Below are positions 15,748 through 22,875 of a stretch of DNA of 64,000 nucleotides, piece after piece. The notes beneath the pieces are model-generated. The model made no database searches. It was given only the letters and a program-made list of their open reading frames with translations, and was not told the origin of the DNA. The position numbers and the translations under genes were made by a program. The first letter of the stretch is position 1, and each line of letters begins with the position of its first letter. Source of the stretch: Streptomyces xanthophaeus (GTDB lineage Bacteria; Actinomycetota; Actinomycetes; Streptomycetales; Streptomycetaceae); assembly GCF_030440515.1 (NCBI RefSeq), contig NZ_CP076543.1, positions 7,541,001 to 7,605,000 on the forward strand, given 5' to 3'.

Positions 15748-16983
15748 TCAGCCTTCGACGGCCTGGTAGATGGTGGTCCAGAAGTCGTGGAGGAGCCGCG
15801 GCGAATCAGGGGTGGACATCCCGACCTGGGTGAGCAGGACTCCGGTGAGGCGATGGACCGGGTCGGCGTAGGCGGTGGTGCCGGTACCGCCGTCCCAGCC
15901 GAACTGGCCGACGGGCGCGTAGCCGCCGGGGTGGGTGCGTACCGCCATTCCGAAGCCCCAGCCGCCGTGCAGTCCCTGTCCGACCGTCATATGGGCGACG
16001 TTCCGGTACATGGCGTCCCGCGCGGCCTGCTGCCCGGACGTGAGGCGGTTGGTGGTCATCAGCTCGACGGCGGCCCGGGACAGGATCCGTTCGCCGCCGT
16101 GCATGCCGTGGTTCAGCAGCATCCGGAAGTAGGCGTGGTAATCGTCGGCGGTGGAGACCAGCCCGCCGCCGGCGCCCTGGAACGCCGGGGGCCGGCCGGA
16201 CCTTCCGCCGGCCGCCTCGTCCCACACGAGGAACGCTCCGGTCTGCGGATCAGGCCCGTACAGGGGCGGCAGCCGGTCGATCCGGTCGGCGGGCACGTGG
16301 AAGGCGGTGTCCTTCATCCCCAGCGGATCGAGGACGCGTTCGCGCAGGAACGTCTCCAGCGGCCGGCCCGCGACCCTGGCGACCAGCACACCGACCACCT
16401 CGTTGCTGAGGTCGTACTGCCATCGCTCGCCGGGCTGGTACGACAGCGGCAGCTCGCCGAGGCGGCGCATCCACTCGTCCGGCCCGGGCGCCGGCCCGGA
16501 TGCCACGCTGTAGTCGAGACGCTCGAAGGTCGCGGCCCTGATGGGGGAGTCCATCAACCCGAAATCCACTCCGAGCCCGAACGTGGAGGTCAGCAGGTCG
16601 CGTACGGTGATCGGCCGCCGCGCCGGAACGGTGTCCTCCAGCGGGCCGTCGGGCCGCTTCAGCACCCGTCGGCCGGCGAGTTCGGGCAACCACGGGTCCA
16701 CCGGGTCGTCCAGCCGCAATCGGCATTCGTCGAGCAGGATCATTGCCGCCGCCATCGTGACCGGCTTGGACGTGGACGCCATCCGGAAGATCGTGTCCCG
16801 GCGCATCGGCGCGCCACCGTCGTGGCGCATCGTCCCGATCGCCTCGACGTATGTCCGGCCGCGGTGGCCGACCAGGGCGACGAGCCCGGGAATCTTCTTG
16901 GACTCGACGTGCCGTGTCAGCACGTCGCGCAGTCTGCGCAGCCCTGCTTCGGACAAGCCGCTGTTGTCGCCCGTTCCCCTCAT
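15748..16983 (-). CDS. Serine hydrolase of the class C beta-lactamase/esterase family
   Basis: 411 residues. The SxxK motif is in FRMASTSKPVTMAAAMIL (Ser about residue 72), the Tyr motif is YDLSNEVVG (about 185), and a late GWDGGTGTTAY replaces the KTG-type box, as in EstB-like esterases and D-aminopeptidase-like proteins. No leader peptide, so it is probably cytoplasmic, acting as an esterase or transesterase rather than a resistance enzyme. ATG 16983 with GGGGGACG is preferred to 17052. Its promoter region holds a MerR-type inverted repeat and three 16-bp tandem repeats, and the divergent gene encodes a MerR regulator. Confidence 0.85.
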   Translation of the reverse strand: MRGTGDNSGLSEAGLRRLRDVLTRHVESKKIPGLVALVGHRGRTYVEAIGTMRHDGGAPMRRDTIFRMASTSKPVTMAAAMILLDECRLRLDDPVDPWLPELAGRRVLKRPDGPLEDTVPARRPITVRDLLTSTFGLGVDFGLMDSPIRAATFERLDYSVASGPAPGPDEWMRRLGELPLSYQPGERWQYDLSNEVVGVLVARVAGRPLETFLRERVLDPLGMKDTAFHVPADRIDRLPPLYGPDPQTGAFLVWDEAAGGRSGRPPAFQGAGGGLVSTADDYHAYFRMLLNHGMHGGERILSRAAVELMTTNRLTSGQQAARDAMYRNVAHMTVGQGLHGGWGFGMAVRTHPGGYAPVGQFGWDGGTGTTAYADPVHRLTGVLLTQVGMSTPDSPRLLHDFWTTIYQAVEG

Positions 16984-17042
16984 GCGTCCCCCTTGTTCAC
17001 GGTGCCGGATCTCCGGCCGCCCCTTCGAGGCGGCCGTGCGAT

Positions 17043-17072
17043 GACCTTGCACCCTGACCCGAGGTCAAGGTC
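17043..17072. promoter_or_regulatory. MerR-type inverted repeat between the serine hydrolase and MerR genes
   Basis: GACCTTG (17043-17049) and CAAGGTC (17066-17072) form an exact inverted repeat with a 16-base gap, as in operators that sit between -35 and -10 elements of MerR-controlled promoters. TTGACC hexamers occur on the minus strand, toward the serine hydrolase. Confidence 0.5.
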
Positions 17073-17114
17073 AACACCCGTCAAGGTCAACACCCGTCAA
17101 GGTCACCACCCGTC
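17067..17114. repeat. Three tandem 16-bp repeats
   Basis: Unit AAGGTCAACACCCGTC at 17067-17082 and 17083-17098, and AAGGTCACCACCCGTC at 17099-17114; a degenerate fourth starts at 17115. It overlaps the right arm of the MerR-type inverted repeat. Confidence 0.85.
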
Positions 17115-17222
17115 ACGGTCATGGGCCGGATGACGCGGGGGAACGGACGCGGGCTACCCTCGCCCCGGTGATCGCCTCCGTGATCACCTGCAACCCCCAC
17201 GACCAGGAGGTGTGCTGAGCCG

Positions 17223-17999
17223 ATGACAGACGGGCTCACGATCGGTCAGGCGGCGGCGTTCGCCGGCGTCACGGTCAAGACCGTGCGGCACTATCACCGG
17301 CTCGGCCTGGTCGCCGAGCCTGAACGCGACGGCTCCGGCTATCGGCGTTACCGATCGGCCGACCTGCTCCGGCTGGTCCAGGTCCGGACCCTGGCCTCGG
17401 CCGGCGTGCCGCTGGCCGAGACGGCCGACCTGCTCGACGCCGACCCCGAGAGGTTCGCCGCCGCCCTGGACGACGTCCATCGCCGGCTCACCGAACAGAT
17501 CGAGGGCTTGATCGCACGCCGGGACACGCTGCACCGACTCGCCGACGGCGACCGTGCCCTCCTGCCCGACCGGGCCTGCGCGGTCCTGGACCGACTCGCC
17601 GATCTCGGCTTCGGTCCCGACTACGTGGCCGCGCAGCGCGAAGCCCTGGTGCTCGCCCGTGCGCTGATCCCGGAGGTCTTCGACAGCTTCCTGACCCGGC
17701 TCCGGCACTCGCTCGACGATCCCGAGCACGTCGAGCTGGCCAAGCGTGGCGCGGACGCGGCGTCCTGGGATGCCGACGACCCGCGGATCGAGGAGCTGGC
17801 GTCCCTGCTGACCGACAAGCTACTGGCGGACCGGGCCCTGCTGACGATGCCGACGGGGTCTCGGGGCCGGGCCGACACGGCCTCCCGGTACGGACTGGTC
17901 AACCACCACCGCGAGGACCGGGCGCCGGCCGTTGCCCGGCTGAACGCACTGGTCGAGACGAAGCTGCGCGCAGCCGGCATCGACATTCCGTATCAGTGA
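17223..17999 (+). CDS. MerR-family transcriptional regulator
   Basis: 258 residues. The N-terminal winged helix (LTIGQAAAFAGVTVKTVRHYHRLGL, then GSGYRRYRSADLLRLVQV) is classic MerR; a coiled helix follows. The large C-terminal part (about residues 105-258) resembles the drug- or ligand-sensing region of TipAL-like regulators in size only; no metal-binding cysteines are present. ATG 17223 has AGGAGGTG upstream. It is divergent from the beta-lactamase-fold hydrolase, with a MerR inverted repeat and tandem repeats between them, so it probably controls that gene and itself. Confidence 0.88.
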   Translation: MTDGLTIGQAAAFAGVTVKTVRHYHRLGLVAEPERDGSGYRRYRSADLLRLVQVRTLASAGVPLAETADLLDADPERFAAALDDVHRRLTEQIEGLIARRDTLHRLADGDRALLPDRACAVLDRLADLGFGPDYVAAQREALVLARALIPEVFDSFLTRLRHSLDDPEHVELAKRGADAASWDADDPRIEELASLLTDKLLADRALLTMPTGSRGRADTASRYGLVNHHREDRAPAVARLNALVETKLRAAGIDIPYQ

Positions 18000-18060
18000 C
18001 GGTCGCGGGGCGACCCCGTTGCCGATTGCCGCGGTAGGGCCGCGCCGTCGCGTGCCCGGA

Positions 18061-18822
18061 TCAGGCGGTACCCGCGCCCGCGGCCGCCCCCCGGCGGTCG
18101 TGGGCGCGGGCACGTTCCCGGGCGAGCGCCGGACCGAACAGCCACCACGCCAACAGCCCCACCCCCGCGCCCGCCGCGGCCCCGGCCACCGTGTCGCTGA
18201 GCCAGTGCGCGTGCAGCCAGGTACGGCTCCACATCATGGCCAGCGTGAAGACCGCGCCCCCGATCCACCACGCCCGCCGGCGGGCGGCCGGCACCAGCAG
18301 GGCCCCGAGGACGACGACCAGGACCGCCGCCGTGGCCGCGTGGCCGGACGGGAAGGAACCGTGGTCGACGCGGACCAGGGGGTCGGCCGGGCGCGGCCGG
18401 TCCACCAGGTGCTTGAGGCCCTGGACGACCAGCATGTTGCCACCGAGGTTCGCCGCGAGCAGGAAGGCGGCCGAGACCCAGCGCCTGCGGACGAGCAGCA
18501 GGATCAGCAGGGAGAGCGGGACGAGGGACCCGACCGGCCCGCCGAACAGGTCCAGGGCCGTGGCGGCGGCCTGGTACAGCCCTTCGTGGGGGCCGCCCAT
18601 CCATATCAGCCACCGGTCGTCCAGCCCCTGGAAGGGCGGATGCGTGACGTCGGCGCGGACGACGAGTGCGGGTGCCACGGCCGCGCCCAGGAGCAGAAGA
18701 CCCGCGACGAGGACGCCGCGGCCGCGCGGCGCGCCGGTCTCGGGGCGCCGGCCGGTCCCACCGGACCGGTGGGGTGTGCGGGGTCTGCCGTGCGGGGCGG
18801 TGGTGGTCGGGTTGCCGGACAT
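18061..18822 (-). CDS. PAP2-family membrane phosphatase (copy 2)
   Basis: 253 residues with five to six membrane segments. Intact PAP2 motifs: KHLVDRPRP (about 133-141), SFPSGHAATA (about 154) and SRTWLHAHWLSDTVAGA (about 193). It is clearly related to the protein at 12135 (shared PPFQG-DDRW start and SRTWLHA-WLSDTVAGA end). Likely removes phosphate from undecaprenyl or phosphatidyl lipids at the outer face of the membrane. ATG 18822; the N-terminal ~35 residues are Pro/Arg/Thr-rich and cytoplasmic. The two copies flank the esterase/LacI/MerR group. Confidence 0.9.
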   Translation of the reverse strand: MSGNPTTTAPHGRPRTPHRSGGTGRRPETGAPRGRGVLVAGLLLLGAAVAPALVVRADVTHPPFQGLDDRWLIWMGGPHEGLYQAAATALDLFGGPVGSLVPLSLLILLLVRRRWVSAAFLLAANLGGNMLVVQGLKHLVDRPRPADPLVRVDHGSFPSGHAATAAVLVVVLGALLVPAARRRAWWIGGAVFTLAMMWSRTWLHAHWLSDTVAGAAAGAGVGLLAWWLFGPALARERARAHDRRGAAAGAGTA

Positions 18823-18937
18823 GGCTGCCTCTCGTGACCGCGGCGGGGGTCCGCGGCCGGGTGCGCTGTGAAGGGAACGCGGGGGCGCGGCCGGGGCCGC
18901 GCCCCCGCGGCGGGACGGGTGTGCGGGACCGGCGCCG

Positions 18938-19888
18938 TCAGGCTCCCGCGCCGAGGTGCCGGGCCAGGAAGGCCACGCCCCCCTCGACGATGGCGGGGAT
19001 GTCGCCGGAGCCGAGGAAGATGTGGTCGGCGCCCTCGACGGGCTGCAGGGTGACCTCGCCCCCGGCGCTCTTCAGGGCCGCGGCGAGGGCCTCGCTCTGG
19101 CTGTACGGGACCAGGCCGTCGTGCGTCCCGTGCACGAGCAGGAACGGCGGCGGATTCGAGCCCTCCGCGTACGTCACCGGGCTCGCGGCCCGCGCCAGAT
19201 CCGGCCGCTCGGCGACGGTGGCACCGAGCAGGGCCTCGTAGGGATCGGGGAACTCCGCACCGGGCATCGCCGGCATGGGGTGATCGGCCAGGGTGACGAG
19301 GTCGGAGACGCCGTACCAGTCGACGACGGCACAAACCCCGCTCTCGCCGGAGCCGACGCCCTCCGCGCCCTCCAGCGCCGCGCCCTGCGGGCTGTCGGGG
19401 CCGACGAGGCCGGCGAGGGCGGCCAGGTGACCGCCCGCGGACTCGCCCCAGACGCCGATCCGGTCCGGGTCGATGCCGAGGTCGCCGGCGAAGGTGCGGA
19501 CGTAGCGGATCGCGGCCTTCACATCGTGCAGCTGGGCGGGGAAGGGCGCTTCGAGGCTGTGCCGGTAGTCGACGGAGACGAGTGCGAGCCCGGCCGCCAG
19601 TACCGCCCCGTGCAGCAGGTCGGCGGGGACGGTCGGCGGCGGGTAGCGGCGGGCGCCGTCCAGCCAGCCGCCGCCGTGGATCCAGACGATCACCGGGAAC
19701 GGGCCTTCGCCGGCGGGCACCTGTACGTCGAGCAGCCGGGGGCGGTAGCCGGGCGTGGTCGCGTAGGTGATCCCGTCGAAGCGGCGGACGCCGTCCGCGC
19801 CCGTCACGGGCGGTACGGGGGACCGGTACGGCGGGGGTGGCCAGGTCATGTCGGCGAGGTCGATCTCGGCGGGAGGAGATTGCGTCAT
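18938..19888 (-). CDS. Alpha/beta hydrolase, acetyl-esterase (HSL-like) type
   Basis: 316 residues, no signal peptide. HSL-like markers: oxyanion [13 protein letters not shown] (about residues 73-85), [27 protein letters not shown], nucleophile elbow [14 protein letters not shown] (Ser about 147), then [18 protein letters not shown] with the Asp and GADHIFLG with the His. Probably cleaves short acyl esters. ATG 19888 is chosen over 20056 because homology begins there and AAGGG precedes it. Two LacI-type operator sites lie in the 250-base divergent region upstream, at 20010-20023 and 20087-20100. Confidence 0.9.
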   Translation of the reverse strand: MTQSPPAEIDLADMTWPPPPYRSPVPPVTGADGVRRFDGITYATTPGYRPRLLDVQVPAGEGPFPVIVWIHGGGWLDGARRYPPPTVPADLLHGAVLAAGLALVSVDYRHSLEAPFPAQLHDVKAAIRYVRTFAGDLGIDPDRIGVWGESAGGHLAALAGLVGPDSPQGAALEGAEGVGSGESGVCAVVDWYGVSDLVTLADHPMPAMPGAEFPDPYEALLGATVAERPDLARAASPVTYAEGSNPPPFLLVHGTHDGLVPYSQSEALAAALKSAGGEVTLQPVEGADHIFLGSGDIPAIVEGGVAFLARHLGAGA

Positions 19889-20009
19889 TGCGGCCCTTCC
19901 AATCGGCGGTGTCCCGGTGGAGCGGTTGCTGTGTGACCGGTGGGGCGGACGCAGGCTTCGCGTCGTTTGTCCGGAATGCTTGCGTGAGCCACCGGGGGCG
20001 GCGTAGCGT

Positions 20010-20023
20010 GTTACACGTGTAAT
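20010..20023. promoter_or_regulatory. LacI-type operator upstream of the alpha/beta hydrolase
   Basis: GTTACACGTGTAAT, 13 of 14 bases of the palindrome GTTACACGTGTAAC; the best copy in the window. It lies 122 bases upstream of the hydrolase start. Confidence 0.6.
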
Positions 20024-20086
20024 CAAGGACTCTAGCGACGCGTTTCCGCTGACCACAAGCCCAGAAACGATCCAGATTCGGGATCA

Positions 20087-20100
20087 GTTACACGAGCTAC
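20087..20100. promoter_or_regulatory. Second, weaker LacI-type site
   Basis: GTTACACGAGCTAC keeps the left half GTTACACG and differs at three positions on the right. It lies 39 bases before the ATP-binding protein gene at 20140 and 63 bases from the better site. Confidence 0.4.
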
Positions 20101-20139
20101 TGCAGTGGCGGCGCCGCCTTCCCCCTTCGGGAGCGCCTC

Positions 20140-20583
20140 ATGCTCACCATCGCCGACACCCATGCGGTTCCTGCGGTCCGCAGCTTCGTCCACTGGGTCT
20201 CCGACCCGGTCGCAGCGAGTGTTCCGCAGGTCAGGTCCCGGGTGCGCGCCACCCTCGACGCCTGGCGGGTCCCCGCCGACGTGGTGGACGCCCTGCTGCT
20301 GGCCGTCAGTGAACTCGTCGGCAACGTCGTCCGGCATGCGGGCGGTGCCGGGCGGATGCGGGTCGCCGTCGCGGAGGCGGGCGGCTGGCTCCGGCTGGAG
20401 GTCGCCGACCGGGGTGCCGGCCTGCCGCGGCTGCCCGCGCCCCGGTCGGAGGTCGACCCGGAGTCCGAGGACGGGCGCGGGCTGCTCATGGTGCAGCTGC
20501 TGACGGCCGAACTCGGCGGTGAACTCTCCGTCGTGGCACATGAGTTCGGCAAGGCGATCCAGGTGCGCGTCCCCGTCTCCTGA
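20140..20583 (+). CDS. HATPase-domain protein (RsbW-like anti-sigma kinase type)
   Basis: 147 residues, a single GHKL ATPase domain of the stand-alone kind common in Streptomyces. N box LLLAVSELVGNVVRHAG (about residues 52-68), G1 box EVADRGAGLP and G2 box DGRGLLMVQLL are clear. Such proteins phosphorylate anti-anti-sigma factors or bind sigma factors. No partner gene is adjacent. ATG 20140 has GGGAG upstream. It lies just before the salicylate operon but has its own leader and probably a separate role. Confidence 0.85.
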   Translation: MLTIADTHAVPAVRSFVHWVSDPVAASVPQVRSRVRATLDAWRVPADVVDALLLAVSELVGNVVRHAGGAGRMRVAVAEAGGWLRLEVADRGAGLPRLPAPRSEVDPESEDGRGLLMVQLLTAELGGELSVVAHEFGKAIQVRVPVS

Positions 20584-20647
20584 GTCCTGTCGCAGGCGCC
20601 CGGAAGGTGCCCGAGGGGCTCCCGGGCCGTCTCGATATAGCGAGATG

Positions 20648-20675
20648 TTGACGAGCGCCAAATATTCGACATACC
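20648..20675 (+). promoter_or_regulatory. Promoter of the salicylate/gentisate operon
   Basis: TTGACG (20648-20653), 16-base spacer, CATACC (20670-20675). The spacer motif CGCCAAATATTC parallels CGACAAATTC in the esterase promoter at 12913-12940, pointing to co-regulation. Confidence 0.6.
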
Positions 20676-20718
20676 GTGCACCCATCTCCCCGCTGCTCCC
20701 TGATTGAGGTGCCGCCCC

Positions 20719-22875
20719 ATGGAGCTCTCCCCTTCCGCGTACGCCGATTCCTTCTGTCGTGATCGGCTTCCGCCCTTCCCCCTCTGGCCCGAACTCCACT
20801 TCGAACTACCGGAGTTGGAGTACCCGGACCGGCTCAACTGCGCCCAGCGCCTGCTCGACGACGCCGTCGAGCGGCACGGCCCCGACCGCCCCTGTCTGCT
20901 CACCCCGACCGAGCGCTGGACCTACGGCGAACTGCAGCACCGCGCCAACCAGGTCGCCCAGGTCCTGACCGAGGACTTCGGCCTCCGGCCCGGCAACCGC
21001 GTCCTGTTGCGCGGCCCCAACAACCCCTGGCTCGTCGCCGCCTGGTTCGGCGTCCTCAAGGCCGGCGGGGTCGCCGTCACCACCATGCCGCTGCTGCGGG
21101 CCGGAGAACTCGCCGAGCTCACCGACATCAGCCGGCCCTCGCTCGCCCTGTGCGACCACCGCTACGCCGACGAGCTCGACCCGGGCCGCCGCCCCGGTCT
21201 GCCCGACCTGCCGGTCCTCACCTACGGGGGTCCCGCGCCGGAGGACCTGGCCGCGCGCTGCACCGCCAAGGACGGCCGGTTCACCACCGTGGTCACGGCC
21301 GCGGACGACGTGGCACTGATCGCCTTCACCTCCGGCACCACCGGACGCCCGAAGGCGACCCTGCACTTCCACCGCGACGTCCTGGCCAACGCCGACACCT
21401 TCTCCCGACACGTCCTCAAACCCCGCCCGGACGACGTCTTCACCGGCACACCGCCGCTCGCCTTCACGTTCGGGCTCGGCGGGCTGGTGGTCTTCCCCCT
21501 GCACGCCGGGGCCGCGACCCTGCTGATCGAGCAGGCCGCCCCGCTGCAGCTGGCCGACCTCGTCGCGGAGCACGGTGTGACCGTGCTGTTCACCGCGCCC
21601 ACGGCCTACCGCGCGATCATGGAGGCGGGGGCGGTGGACCGGCTTGCCGGGCTGCGTCGCTGCGTGTCCGCCGGCGAACCGCTCCCGGCCGCGGTGTGGC
21701 ACGAGTTCCACGCCGCCACCGGCCTGCGCATCATCGACGGCATCGGCGCCACCGAGATGCTGCACGTCTTCATCTCCGCGGCCGACGAGGACATCCGGCC
21801 CGGTTCCACCGGCCGCCCCGTTCCGGGCTACCGCGCCGCCGTCGTCGACGAGAACGGAGACCCCGTTCCCGACGGGCAGCCCGGCCTCCTCGCGGTCACC
21901 GGTCCCACCGGATGCCGTTACCTGGAGGATCCGCGCCAGGCCTCGTACGTCAGGAACGGCTGGAACATCACCGGCGACACCTACATCCGCGACGCGGAGG
22001 GCTACTTCTGGTACGTCGCCCGCAGCGACGACATGATCGTCTCCTCCGGTTACAACATCGCGGGCCCGGAGGTCGAGAAGGCCCTCCTCACCCACCCGCA
22101 CGTCGAGGAGTGCGCGGTCGTCGGGGCCCCCGACGCCCGGCGCGGCATGCTCGTGAAGGCGTACGTCGTCCTCGGCGCCGGTGTCCCGGCCGACGGGGCG
22201 ACCGTCCGCGAACTCCAGACCCACGTCAAGCAGACCATCGCCCCGTACAAGTACCCGCGTGCCGTCGAGTTCGTCACCGCGCTCCCGCGCACCGGCACCG
22301 GCAAGCTCCGGCGCGGTGAACTGCGGGAACGCGCCCGCACCGAAGCCGCCCCCACCCCCGGTCCCGCCCTCGGCCCCGGCCCCGCCTCCGGCGCGGCGCC
22401 CGCCCCGGCGCCCGCCGAGCCGGCCCGCATCGTCGTCGAACGCCGCGTCGAGTGGACCGACACCGACGCGGCCGGCCACTACCACCACTCCACCGTCGTG
22501 CGCTGGGTCGAGGCGGCCGAGGCCGTCCTGCTCGACCGCCTGGGCCTCTCGCACCTGTTCGGCAGCACGCCCCGGGTCCACTTCGAGGCCGACTACCGGG
22601 CCCGCCTCTGGTTCGGGGAAGCCGTGCGCACCGAGCTCGAGGTCACCAAGGTCGGCACGGCCTCCCTGCACTACGCCTTCACCGTACGGGGCGCGCAGGG
22701 CGGCGAGGCGGCCACCGGCCGCATGGTCATCGCCCACTCCGCCGCCCACGCCACCGGGTCGACCCCCTGGCCCGCCGAGGTACGGGACCTGCTCGGCACG
22801 GCCGGACCGCAGCAACCGGAACTACTCACCACCGCACCATCGGCAGGAGGCACGCCGTGCGCGTCGCAGTCATAG
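20719..22875 (+). CDS. Aryl-CoA ligase fused to a 4HBT thioesterase domain
   Basis: 718 residues. Residues ~1-540 are an AMP-forming acyl-CoA ligase of the benzoate/2-aminobenzoate-CoA ligase group: P-loop AFTSGTTGRPKATLHF (about 205-220), GWNITGDTYIRDAEGYFWYVARSDD, and catalytic Lys in GTGKLRRGEL. After a Pro/Ala linker (about 545-572) a hot-dog thioesterase follows (VEWTDTDAAGHYHHSTVVRWVEAAE, with the D-A-A-G-H-Y pattern of 4-hydroxybenzoyl-CoA thioesterases). With a hydroxylase next door, the likely chemistry is salicylate plus CoA and ATP to salicylyl-CoA, then gentisyl-CoA to gentisate by the same polypeptide. ATG 20719 follows GAGGTG; the stop overlaps the next gene by 19 bases. Confidence 0.85.
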   Translation: MELSPSAYADSFCRDRLPPFPLWPELHFELPELEYPDRLNCAQRLLDDAVERHGPDRPCLLTPTERWTYGELQHRANQVAQVLTEDFGLRPGNRVLLRGPNNPWLVAAWFGVLKAGGVAVTTMPLLRAGELAELTDISRPSLALCDHRYADELDPGRRPGLPDLPVLTYGGPAPEDLAARCTAKDGRFTTVVTAADDVALIAFTSGTTGRPKATLHFHRDVLANADTFSRHVLKPRPDDVFTGTPPLAFTFGLGGLVVFPLHAGAATLLIEQAAPLQLADLVAEHGVTVLFTAPTAYRAIMEAGAVDRLAGLRRCVSAGEPLPAAVWHEFHAATGLRIIDGIGATEMLHVFISAADEDIRPGSTGRPVPGYRAAVVDENGDPVPDGQPGLLAVTGPTGCRYLEDPRQASYVRNGWNITGDTYIRDAEGYFWYVARSDDMIVSSGYNIAGPEVEKALLTHPHVEECAVVGAPDARRGMLVKAYVVLGAGVPADGATVRELQTHVKQTIAPYKYPRAVEFVTALPRTGTGKLRRGELRERARTEAAPTPGPALGPGPASGAAPAPAPAEPARIVVERRVEWTDTDAAGHYHHSTVVRWVEAAEAVLLDRLGLSHLFGSTPRVHFEADYRARLWFGEAVRTELEVTKVGTASLHYAFTVRGAQGGEAATGRMVIAHSAAHATGSTPWPAEVRDLLGTAGPQQPELLTTAPSAGGTPCASQS

